A stretch of DNA of 38,972 nucleotides, from assembly GCF_004346095.1 (NCBI RefSeq), contig NZ_SLZV01000029.1, positions 1 through 38,972 on the forward strand, written 5' to 3'. The notes under the pieces were generated by a model that saw nothing but the letters and a program-made list of their open reading frames with translations, was not told the DNA's origin and did not search any database. A program made the position numbers and the translations under genes. Origin of the DNA: Faecalimonas umbilicata (lineage in GTDB: Bacteria > Bacillota > Clostridia > Lachnospirales > Lachnospiraceae). This document shows, piece by piece, positions 8,002-14,955 of the stretch; within the stretch, counting starts at the first letter, position 1; the number at the start of each line of letters is the position of its first letter.

Positions 8002-8921
8002 CTTTTCTTTCCTTTCTGCTGTTCCTGCAACACCTTATTTTTGTGGTAGTTGCGCAGCTGTTTCATCTGATCCACACTAAAACAAGATTTCCCATAAACA
8101 AGGATTTCTTCTATTGGATCTCCTTCCTGCAGGCACTCCAGAAGATAGTCTTCCTGCTCAGGCTGCATCTTTGGATCCCGGAAGACTGCTTGTACAAATT
8201 TCTCAGTTTCCGCTTCCCGTAACGCCCATAAGGTATGAAATCTTTTTTCTTCTTTCTTTCGCTTCCAACAGTTCCAAAACTTTTTAAAAAAGCTGGTTTC
8301 TTCCGCTTCTATCGGCACTGGCAGTAAGCCTTTTGATTGCTGGGACTTATATCTTTGTAGTTCCTCTTTGCTGCTTCGGTACTTCTCTTTCAGATTTTTG
8401 ATAATTTCTTCATCGTCCCTGCAGATTTTCCGGGAAGCTGTCAGTTCCTCCTGTACTTTCTGTAAGGCTTCTGTTTCTCCCTTCAGTCTTTCCTCCAACT
8501 TTTGGATCTTTTTTTCTGCCGTTTCTTTCTCCCCATTGATCTTCCGAAGGAAATCATCCACTTGTGTTTTGATCATCCTCTCTAGTTCTTCATTTTCTTT
8601 CTGAAGTGCACTTAATTGTTCTTGTAGCTGTCGGATTTTCCCCTCAGACAGTTCTTCTGCTTCCGATGATTTTTGAAACTTCTCCTGAAGAAAATTTGTC
8701 CTCGCTTCCTGAATCTCCGCAAGTTCCCAATCGATCATTTCTTCCAGTTTTTCATCCGGAATGCCATCTAACGCACAAAGATACATCCATTCCCGTTTCT
8801 TCCATACCATCTCTTTTTCCAGAATATTCCGAATGGTATTGATGTCGATCTCCTGCCAACGGGCAACACAAATCTGGTATGCCTTTAATTCTTCCGGTAA
8901 AAACGATTTTATTTCTTCCAT
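7992..8921 (-). CDS. Coiled-coil protein of the mobilization operon
   Basis: No known family was recognised. Of its 309 residues, about 75-200 form a long charged coiled coil (repeats such as LQEQLSALQKENEELERM). Around it are an N-terminal helical domain (1-70, with IPDEKLEEMIDWE) and a C-terminal domain (about 235-300). The C-terminal part shows the pattern MQPEQEDYLLECLQEGD, then YGKSCFSVDQMKQLRNYH, a motif style repeated in many uncharacterised mobile-element proteins. The gene overlaps the relaxase gene by 13 bp, so the product is probably made in a fixed ratio with the relaxase. A role as relaxosome scaffold is an inference from position alone. No membrane segment or signal peptide is present. 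Confidence 0.6.
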   Translation of the reverse strand: MEEIKSFLPEELKAYQICVARWQEIDINTIRNILEKEMVWKKREWMYLCALDGIPDEKLEEMIDWELAEIQEARTNFLQEKFQKSSEAEELSEGKIRQLQEQLSALQKENEELERMIKTQVDDFLRKINGEKETAEKKIQKLEERLKGETEALQKVQEELTASRKICRDDEEIIKNLKEKYRSSKEELQRYKSQQSKGLLPVPIEAEETSFFKKFWNCWKRKKEEKRFHTLWALREAETEKFVQAVFRDPKMQPEQEDYLLECLQEGDPIEEILVYGKSCFSVDQMKQLRNYHKNKVLQEQQKGKKRWR

Positions 8922-10339
8922 ACCTTCCCTCTTTTCTCTGGTTTTTGTATCCCGGCTTTTTCTTTTGGCATTGGAAGATGCCGTATGCTTAGATTCTGCT
9001 CCTTACGTTCCGCATCTATCTTTTTGATCTGCCGGATCAATCTTTTTTCTTCCCGGATCCCCGCCAGTTTTTCCCGGATTTCCTCTAAATCCTCCATAGG
9101 TTCGGGCAAATCTTTCTGCAAGCGTTCCAATTCATCTAACACCTCTTCAAATCGGTCTTCCCATACTGGAATCTCCTTTAATTCCTGCTCAAGCTGCTGT
9201 ACTTTTTGATACGGTTCCAGTTCTGCGACATGCTCCTGCACTCTTTGTTTCTGCTTCAGATACAGTTCTTCTTTCACAAGTGCTTTCTCCCGCTCCAAAA
9301 GTGTTTCCCTGCTACGGATTTGCATGGATACCAGATACCTGCAGTCTTCTTTCAGTTTCTGAATCCGGATTAAATTCTTCCGAATCTGTGCCTGATTTAC
9401 AGCATAAAGATTGTGTCTGGCATAGCGGTTCTGGATCTGATACACGTCACGCACATGGAGTTTCTGATATCCAGAGATACTCCTGACCATCCGAGACATG
9501 CTGCCTCTTTCCTGCCTTTCCCATCTCTTCAATTTATGGCATCTGGGACGGATAAAAATCTCTTTCTGATTTTGGATCCGCTCCCGGATGGCTTCCACGG
9601 TGTATGTTTTCCCAAGGGTCTTTTCCTTCGTCCGCCATGCCCGTTTCTGCCCCGGAAGTTTCAAAGACAGTACTTCCTCTTCCTTTCCATTCTGTCTAGT
9701 GATCCCAGTCTTTATTTCATATCCAAAGTGTTTCAGACTCCCCAAAAATTCATCATAGGATGTACTATGGGAAACTGCATAATCGATGTCTGTCCGGATC
9801 AGATTTTTAAAACTTTCCTTCCCTCCATTTTTCCACTGGACATATGCCATTCCCTTTCGTGCTTCCTTTTCATATTCCAACCGTGGCAGGTCATATTTCA
9901 GGCAGATTTTATCCGTAACCGGCTGAATAAACCTCTCCCAGTCCCCACGCTCATAGCGATACTTATAACCGGTAACTCGGTTCACGGAATTAAAGATGAT
10001 ATGCCCGTGGCAATGGTCGGTATCTGTGTGGATTGCAAACACATAATCATACTCTCCACCGAGATATTCCTGGCTAAATTCCCGCAGAACCTGATAGGCT
10101 TTTTCGGGATCACATTCCCCCGGCTTCCAGCTGATCACAAAGTGGTATCCCTTCCTCCCATTTAATTTTCCCCAGTCCTGTTTCGTCTGCATCATTACTC
10201 GGTAAACTTCTTCTGGGTTATCCCCTGCGTTCCCACCGATCCAGAGAGATTCCTCTGTTTTTTCTTCACGCATAATGTATGCAATCGCATTGTATAAATT
10301 GGACTGCGTTTTAATGTTCATCATCTTTGTGATCGCCAT
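8909..10339 (-). CDS. mobA: MobP-type relaxase (MobA/VirD2 family)
   Basis: The relaxase nicks one DNA strand at oriT, stays bound to the 5' end and is carried into the recipient. The N-terminal 240 residues carry the nuclease domain. The metal-binding motif HTDTDHCHGHIIFNSVN at 104-120 contains H104, H109, H111 and H113. A tyrosine in SNLYNAIAYIM (Y16 or Y21) is a candidate nucleophile. The second half is basic and helical and probably binds DNA or partners. The length of 476 residues is ordinary for Clostridia MobP relaxases. The gene overlaps mobC by 29 bp, as usual for mobC-mobA pairs. The cognate oriT is expected close upstream of the operon. Confidence 0.93.
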   Translation of the reverse strand: MAITKMMNIKTQSNLYNAIAYIMREEKTEESLWIGGNAGDNPEEVYRVMMQTKQDWGKLNGRKGYHFVISWKPGECDPEKAYQVLREFSQEYLGGEYDYVFAIHTDTDHCHGHIIFNSVNRVTGYKYRYERGDWERFIQPVTDKICLKYDLPRLEYEKEARKGMAYVQWKNGGKESFKNLIRTDIDYAVSHSTSYDEFLGSLKHFGYEIKTGITRQNGKEEEVLSLKLPGQKRAWRTKEKTLGKTYTVEAIRERIQNQKEIFIRPRCHKLKRWERQERGSMSRMVRSISGYQKLHVRDVYQIQNRYARHNLYAVNQAQIRKNLIRIQKLKEDCRYLVSMQIRSRETLLEREKALVKEELYLKQKQRVQEHVAELEPYQKVQQLEQELKEIPVWEDRFEEVLDELERLQKDLPEPMEDLEEIREKLAGIREEKRLIRQIKKIDAERKEQNLSIRHLPMPKEKAGIQKPEKRGKVWKK

Positions 10340-10703
10340 ACTGTTTCTTCAACTCCTGCCGTATTTCATGGAGCTGTATCTTTACCAACTCCATGCTTTC
10401 TTCTAGGCGATTAGCAGTTTCCATTGTGCGGTATTCTGTGTTCAACTGCTTCGTTGCCTGATTGATATTGACTCCGATTTTTCGGATCTGATAGACCAGT
10501 TCTTTAAGCTCCCTCTGAAATTTTTCGTCTTTCTGATATCCGCTTCTTTGCAGTACTGTTTTTCTTAGATAAGCTGATAAATTCTTACCACCATTGCGGC
10601 AATTAGTTTCCTCATTTTTTTCTGCTTGTTCTATCAAAAAATCATACTCTTCTTTTGTAACTCGAAGTCGTACTACAAAATCTCTTTTATTCTGCTTTTT
10701 CAT
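10311..10703 (-). CDS. mobC: MobC relaxosome accessory protein
   Basis: MobC proteins bind next to the nick site and help open the DNA for the relaxase. The 130-residue product has an N-terminal ribbon-helix-helix-like part (VVRLRVTKEEYDFLIEQAE). A later segment, LVYQIRKIGVNINQATKQLN (about 70-89), is the hallmark of the family. The overlap with the relaxase gene fixes its role. A helical, charged C-terminus follows. The ATG is preceded by a weak purine-rich site (GGAAGTAA). Confidence 0.9.
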   Translation of the reverse strand: MKKQNKRDFVVRLRVTKEEYDFLIEQAEKNEETNCRNGGKNLSAYLRKTVLQRSGYQKDEKFQRELKELVYQIRKIGVNINQATKQLNTEYRTMETANRLEESMELVKIQLHEIRQELKKQYGDHKDDEH

Positions 10704-10730
10704 TTACTTCCACACCTGATTTTCGGACAG

Positions 10731-11000
10731 TTACCGCATAAGATTTTCTTTTCGGGATCTCATCTGTTCTGACTGTTCCTGCATTATTTTCTGAAAAAGT
10801 TCCAAGTTTTTCTCCGTCATTTCTCCAAAATGTTCTTCCACAATCTCCATTACTTTTCGGTTCTTTTTCACCTCATTTTTCGTTTCTTCCAATTCGATTT
10901 TCAGCTTCAATTCTTTCTCCCGAATGAGCGCGTCCTTCTTCTGTTCCTCCAGTTTTTGTAACTCCTTCTGTACCTTTTCCAATTGTTCTTTTAAACTCAT
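10731..11000 (-). CDS. Small coiled-coil protein upstream of mobC
   Basis: No family was recognised. The 89 residues are almost wholly charged coiled coil (LEKVQKELQKLEEQKKDA at the N-terminus) with a final segment rich in Gln, Met and Arg. A good GAGGAG ribosome site lies before the ATG. It sits between the RHH gene and mobC; the terminator after the RHH gene (11031-11053) separates it partly from upstream transcription. A helper role in the relaxosome is only suggested by its place. Confidence 0.6.
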   Translation of the reverse strand: MSLKEQLEKVQKELQKLEEQKKDALIREKELKLKIELEETKNEVKKNRKVMEIVEEHFGEMTEKNLELFQKIMQEQSEQMRSRKENLMR

Positions 11001-11030
11001 ATTTGCTCCTCACTTTCTTTTTCAAGCACG

Positions 11031-11053
11031 AAAAAAAGACATCCTATGATGTC
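11031..11053 (-). terminator. Intrinsic terminator behind the RHH gene
   Basis: On the minus strand the hairpin GACATCATAGGATGTC is followed directly by seven T. It lies between the RHH gene and the small coiled-coil gene, so mobilization genes would be reached by read-through or antitermination, or from an undetected promoter. Confidence 0.7.
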
Positions 11054-11087
11054 TCTCCATTCTCTTTATTTTTTCAGTTTCCTTCTG

Positions 11088-11417
11088 TTAGATCACCTCA
11101 TCCGGCGGTGCACTCTGGTAACTGACGATACGTCTCTGTTCTTTTCTTTCTGTCTCTGCTAGGCAACGCCCGAATAGTATTTCCAACCTTTGCATCTGCT
11201 CTTCATTTTCCCTTTTCATTTCTTCTTTCAGGGTGCTGATTTCTTCCTCGAGTCCATCTATTTTATCTACCAATGTTTCAATGGTTGTCTTCTTGTCACT
11301 GTGTAAAATCAGCGCTTCGATATACTCTTGAGCAGTACGATATTTACTGCGATCCCGTTCTTCAATGGCACGAATCGCTTCATCTGAAAGGCGAAAACTT
11401 TTCATAGTTTTAGACAT
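11088..11417 (-). CDS. Ribbon-helix-helix DNA-binding protein
   Basis: Residues 5-43 have the CopG/Arc-like ribbon-helix-helix pattern (KSFRLSDEAIRAIEERDRS, then TAQEYIEALI). The remainder of the 109-residue protein is a coiled coil (about 45-85). Such proteins repress their own promoters or act as relaxosome or partition accessory factors. This one lies between the phased repeat array (11.55-11.84 kb) and mobC. The inferred roles are therefore binding of the array, control of the mobilization operon, or both. AGGAGG precedes the ATG. Confidence 0.75.
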   Translation of the reverse strand: MSKTMKSFRLSDEAIRAIEERDRSKYRTAQEYIEALILHSDKKTTIETLVDKIDGLEEEISTLKEEMKRENEEQMQRLEILFGRCLAETERKEQRRIVSYQSAPPDEVI

Positions 11418-11489
11418 TTTTCTTCCTCCTTTTTCTGCAAAATTTATTATTTTCCAAGTTTATGATACCTCTTTTTTAATCTCATTTCT

Positions 11490-11507
11490 AGGTTACTTTA
11501 GGCTACC
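11490..11507 (-). promoter_or_regulatory. GTAACC-type regulatory motif before the RHH gene
   Basis: The minus strand reads GGTAGCC TAAA GTAACCT, the same order as in the promoter modules at 28.2, 30.0 and 30.5 kb. A possible TATCAT -10 box follows at 11462-11467, but the spacing is about 5 bp shorter than in the other modules and the conserved TTGACACTATG spacer is absent. Confidence 0.5.
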
Positions 11508-11544
11508 TGGATTATGTCATAAATATGACTCATTCTCATCTATT

Positions 11545-11843
11545 TTCTTGCAAGCAATCGTATTACATCTGTCTACTTTCGTATTACTTCTTGCAAACAA
11601 CTGTATTACATTCGTCAACTTTTGTATTGCTTTCTGTTTACAAACGTATTATATTTGTCAGCTTTTGTATTGCTTTCTGTTTACAAACGTATTACATTTG
11701 TCAGCTTTTGTATTGCCTTCTGCAAACAACTGTATTACATCTGTCAACTTTTGTATTACTTTCTGCAAACAAACGTATTACATCTGTCAGCTTTTGTATT
11801 GCTTTCTGTTTACAAACGTATTACAAATAGCCAGCTTTTGTAC
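11545..11843. repeat. Phased tandem array: 43-bp repeats made of alternating 21/22-bp halves
   Basis: GTATTAC or GTATTGC recurs at 11560, 11581, 11603, 11624, 11646, 11667, 11689, 11710, 11732, 11753, 11775, 11796 and 11818, a strict alternation of 21 and 22 bp. (The 11646 copy reads GTATTAT.) A degenerate half follows at 11840. The full unit is 43 bp and includes TTTGTCAGCTTTTG and TTTCTGTTTACAAAC. All copies share one orientation and repeat every two helical turns, so bound proteins would line up on one face. Likely bound by the adjacent RHH protein or part of the transfer origin. Confidence 0.85.
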
Positions 11844-11894
11844 ATCAAATTGCCCTTTTTCCCTATTTGCAAGCTCCTTTTCCTTCGTAAGTCG

Positions 11895-11935
11895 CAACCC
11901 TTTTAGGGTTGGCAAGATACGCAAAATGTAGGACA
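11895..11935. other. oriT: Candidate oriT (inverted repeat plus nick-like motif)
   Basis: A 7-bp inverted repeat, CAACCCT TTT AGGGTTG (11895-11911), is followed by GCAAGATACGC. Read on the minus strand this gives GCGTATCTTGCC abutting the hairpin. YATCYTG is close to the nick-region consensus of IncP-type MobP systems (TATCCTG|C). The site lies in the non-coding region just upstream of the RHH-mobC-relaxase operon, where oriT is expected. The exact nick position is not proven. Confidence 0.5.
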
Positions 11936-11950
11936 TTTTTCCTTCTTGTT

Positions 11951-11979
11951 AGGGGCAGCCCCCTAAGACCCCTGAGATA
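11951..11979. other. GC-rich hairpin beside the candidate oriT
   Basis: AGGGGCAGCCCCCT forms a short stem and is followed by AAGACCCCTGAG, whose AGACCCCT can compete for the same G-run. It has no T-run on either strand, so it is more likely part of the origin structure than a terminator. The rest of 11418-12085 shows no gene; a TATACA/TATAAT pair on the minus strand near 11983-12010 could be a promoter. Confidence 0.4.
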
Positions 11980-12085
11980 ATTATAATTGTATGTGGTATA
12001 TTGTATACATATTCTCTTTTTCAGGATTTTCGGAGGCTTTTTCCTCTGTTCTTCTTTCTGTTTCCCCTATATTTTCTACTTCTTT

Positions 12086-12397
12086 TTACATGCTGCAGGT
12101 TCCATTTTTCATGGAGTCCATCCAGTTCTTCAGGGTGTGTTCCACCGTTTCCTGCGGACGTTTCTGATCCTGAACAAAACGGTATGCTCCTTCCAAAATG
12201 AAGTCCATATGTACCAGGATTCTGCAGCATTCTGGCTCTGTCTCACAGAGATGTTTTAAGCTCTGATAAATCTTTCTCTTTTCTGTGATTTCTTCACTTT
12301 TGGAAATGATTCCGGGCTTGCTCATTAGGTTGCATTCCGTCATAAAAATTTCCCATTCCTGCCCAATCTTATTCAATATCCGTTCCAAAAAGTTCAC
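12086..12397 (-). CDS. Hypothetical protein at the end of the secretion operon
   Basis: The 103 residues are mostly helical with four Cys, two of them adjacent (ECCRIL). No signal peptide, membrane segment or known domain was recognised. The proposed start is GTG at 12397, behind AGGTAGAAAGG, and 26 bp after the preceding stop codon. An ATG at codon 19 (MTECNLM) is a possible alternative but has a poorer ribosome site. It is the last gene before the non-coding oriT region, so it probably ends the secretion operon. Confidence 0.5.
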   Translation of the reverse strand: MNFLERILNKIGQEWEIFMTECNLMSKPGIISKSEEITEKRKIYQSLKHLCETEPECCRILVHMDFILEGAYRFVQDQKRPQETVEHTLKNWMDSMKNGTCSM

Positions 12398-12423
12398 TTC
12401 CTTTCTACCTGCTTCTCTATTTT

Positions 12424-12993
12424 TTATTTGTGGATCTGCAACAGATTTTCCTCCCAGAAATAGTCTAAAAAAATGATCTGTGTGCCACTCTCTTGATGGA
12501 TTCCGTTGCCCTGTTCTTCGAACAAAATTCTACAAGATATGCTGCACTTTTTCTCTTGAAATCGAACCTCTATCGGCTCACTATATTCAACACCAGTTGC
12601 ACTAGAAAATCCGTTCTCCATTGTCCACTGCTTTACCAGTCCAGACAGTTCTTTGGCATCTTTTCTGAGCAGATTGAATACCTCTTTTGGGAAACCGGAA
12701 AGTTCTATACCTGGTACAGTTTCTTCCTTCATCATTTCTAAAATTTCTCCTTCCTGTCCCTCTTCTTTTCTGCTTTCTTTCTCCTCATTTACAATTTCCT
12801 TTTCCTTCTCTTTTATTTGTTTTCCACCTTCTTTTTCCTTCCTAGAAGGACTACTGTTTTCCACTTTCTTTTTCGGCTGCTCTGCTTCGTTTTTCTGTCT
12901 GTCAACCGTCTGTTTCTGATAAAAAAACAGTCCGGTGAATGCAGCCGCAAGTAACACAGTTCCAGCCAGAATCGCAATGATTTTCTTCCTCAT
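12424..12993 (-). CDS. Membrane-anchored extracytoplasmic protein of the secretion operon
   Basis: The 189-residue product starts with a single membrane segment (residues 4-26, ILAGTVLLAAAFTGLFFY). A highly charged Lys/Glu linker (30-90) and a small C-terminal domain (about 95-189) follow, with GFPKEVFNLL and IEVRFQEKKCSISCRILF. The architecture, a one-pass anchor with an outside domain, is that of VirB8-like or lipoprotein-like components, but no sequence motif proves it. It follows the peptidoglycan hydrolase gene by about 40 bp and has a clear AAAGGAG site. A role in stabilising the channel at the wall is inference. Confidence 0.55.
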   Translation of the reverse strand: MRKKIIAILAGTVLLAAAFTGLFFYQKQTVDRQKNEAEQPKKKVENSSPSRKEKEGGKQIKEKEKEIVNEEKESRKEEGQEGEILEMMKEETVPGIELSGFPKEVFNLLRKDAKELSGLVKQWTMENGFSSATGVEYSEPIEVRFQEKKCSISCRILFEEQGNGIHQESGTQIIFLDYFWEENLLQIHK

Positions 12994-13036
12994 TTTTCTG
13001 CTCCTTTATAAGTTCTTTTCCTTCTGGGCATCGCTT

Positions 13037-14941
13037 CTATTTTGTCGGGACTCCTCCCGGATAAACCCATCCGATCCAGCCAGTATGCCCCTGACAAGTT
13101 GCAGTCTGCCAACTTGCCCAATCCTGTACCGTTTCGATAGAAAAACGCCCTATATTATTCGCAACCAGTCCATTCCCAATATAGATTCCTACATGCCCAT
13201 AGAGCGCTCCCATCTCGCCACTTCCGCTTCCGCAAACGATCGCTCCGGGCGGTATATTTTCCATGCTGGTATTTCCTGTATTCTGGTAAGTATTCCACAT
13301 GTCAATTGCGTTTCCATAAGGAATCTCTGGAGCTTCTGCCGCCTGATAAACACCAGTCACCCATGCTGCACACATGTCTGGTGTACATGGATATAAGCCT
13401 TGATTTTCTCTTGCAATCGCCGCAATCCTCTTCATCAATTCTGTTTCCACTCCATCATAATTTCCGCTTCCTGATTTCTTATAATCTTCGTAAGTCATGT
13501 TATCAAAACGATATAGATTGTAGGTATCCATATGCCCGATACAAGCTTTCACGTAAGAACTGGAAGTCGCCCATCCTGCAAGCCGAATTCCTTCCATATA
13601 CCCTTGTGCCGCTTCTTTTGAATACTTCCCATCATTTTGATTTCGGTATGGATTCACCTTACTTGCATACGGATCACGTTCCAGCATCCAGGCGCGCTGT
13701 TTGATACAAGAAGCATAGTCTGGGTACTTTGCAAAAGATCCAATCCCAGTAACATTCCCACCTCCTTCTGTTTCTTCTCCAGTTGTCATATCTATCGATC
13801 CACTCGCATACTGATCTCCGGAAAAATACTTAATTCCAAACAGATTTTTATATTCATATGCTAGTGAAGACAGTCCCTGCCCATTCTCTCCTCCAGGTCC
13901 ATATGTTCCAAATCCAGACTCTGCAATCAACTGTGCAATCCCCGTGGATACTGGAACCCCATTTTTTTCCTGCGTTTCAAAAAAAGCCTGCATCATATCT
14001 TCCGTCACAAATGGCGGCAATCCATGCCCAGTAGCCGGCTGAGATTCTGTACCTGCAATGCTAGAGAATAAAATAACAGCTACCGCACAAACAATTATAA
14101 TTGCTCCAAAAATAACAACAAAAGAGCTTGCAAGCATCGCAGTCAATGATACAAGCGCATTGAGAAACATGGACACTCCCATCGTTGCAAGACTCATAAC
14201 TGTCATTGTCAAAGTATGCACAGACCCTTTCAGACCTTCCTCTATCCCATTGTCATTTCCATTTGCTTGTTGCCTTGCAACGGACTCCTGAACCGCCTCA
14301 TTCATCTGCTTGAGATACTGTCTAAAGGCATCTGCAGTTTTCCTTGCTGTTTTCACAGCAAGCCCTGCAGGGTGGGCACTTTCCGCTCCGGATACCGCTA
14401 CTTTCATCCCTTCCCCGGAAACTTTTACGCTTCCCTGCATAGTCTGTGTTATTCCTTTCTGCCCTCCCTGACTAAACCTCGAAGGAAGAATTCCCCCACT
14501 CAATCCCTCTGTTGGCTGCTGTCTGGATTCCGCGACTTGTTGCTTTTTTCTTACCGACTTTCCCTGAATATCCCTATCCGCTCTCCATGCCTGCCATTTC
14601 CGCTTTTCCGTTGCCGAAAAACAATTCCCTTCCAAATTCCAGTAAGTGTTTTTCACTTTTTCTCCTCGTCTGGATTCCCATACCTGAAACTTCTTTTTTT
14701 CATGCAGAGAAAGACAGTTCCATTCCTTTTCTTCCTTGCGGCTAAGATAGGCGGCAGGATCCTTCGAGGAAACTGCCGAAAGCCTCTTTGGCTCCCCTGC
14801 TTTCAGATCTGTCCCCGTGATCGGTTCCTGCTCTTTTGGGAAATTATTCCTCTGATTTTTGGAGAGCGGAAGGGAATCCTCCCTGTCATGTACCTCTGTT
14901 TCAATCGTTCTTACAATCCGTTGTTTCGTCTCACGAATCAT
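13037..14941 (-). CDS. VirB1/CwlT-like bifunctional peptidoglycan hydrolase
   Basis: Conjugation in Gram-positives needs an enzyme that opens the wall for the channel. This 634-residue protein has a cytoplasmic N-terminal part (1-240) with two short repeats of the kind SLHEKKKFQVW and SATEKRKWQAW. Hydrophobic segments follow at about 245-297. Outside the membrane is a glucosaminidase/lysozyme-like domain (312-480; AQLIAESGFGTYG gives a likely catalytic Glu at 341). Last is an NlpC/P60-type peptidase domain (500-634) with a Cys in PDMCAAWVTG and a His in YGHVGIYIG. Tn916 Orf14/CwlT pairs the same two activities. The large cytoplasmic N-terminus is unusual. GGAGGAACAGGA precedes the ATG; the VirB4 stop is 15 bp upstream. 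Confidence 0.85.
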   Translation of the reverse strand: MIRETKQRIVRTIETEVHDREDSLPLSKNQRNNFPKEQEPITGTDLKAGEPKRLSAVSSKDPAAYLSRKEEKEWNCLSLHEKKKFQVWESRRGEKVKNTYWNLEGNCFSATEKRKWQAWRADRDIQGKSVRKKQQVAESRQQPTEGLSGGILPSRFSQGGQKGITQTMQGSVKVSGEGMKVAVSGAESAHPAGLAVKTARKTADAFRQYLKQMNEAVQESVARQQANGNDNGIEEGLKGSVHTLTMTVMSLATMGVSMFLNALVSLTAMLASSFVVIFGAIIIVCAVAVILFSSIAGTESQPATGHGLPPFVTEDMMQAFFETQEKNGVPVSTGIAQLIAESGFGTYGPGGENGQGLSSLAYEYKNLFGIKYFSGDQYASGSIDMTTGEETEGGGNVTGIGSFAKYPDYASCIKQRAWMLERDPYASKVNPYRNQNDGKYSKEAAQGYMEGIRLAGWATSSSYVKACIGHMDTYNLYRFDNMTYEDYKKSGSGNYDGVETELMKRIAAIARENQGLYPCTPDMCAAWVTGVYQAAEAPEIPYGNAIDMWNTYQNTGNTSMENIPPGAIVCGSGSGEMGALYGHVGIYIGNGLVANNIGRFSIETVQDWASWQTATCQGHTGWIGWVYPGGVPTK

Positions 14942-14955
14942 TCCTGTTCCTCCGG

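Noticed and set aside
11545-11843. CRISPR array
   Set aside because: The units are contiguous 43-bp repeats without unique spacers, and no cas gene is present.
11365-11931. Long plus-strand reading frames with internal repeats in several frames
   Set aside because: They run through the phased DNA array; the repeating residues come from the 43-bp repeats, all three plus frames are similarly open, and no ribosome site is seen.
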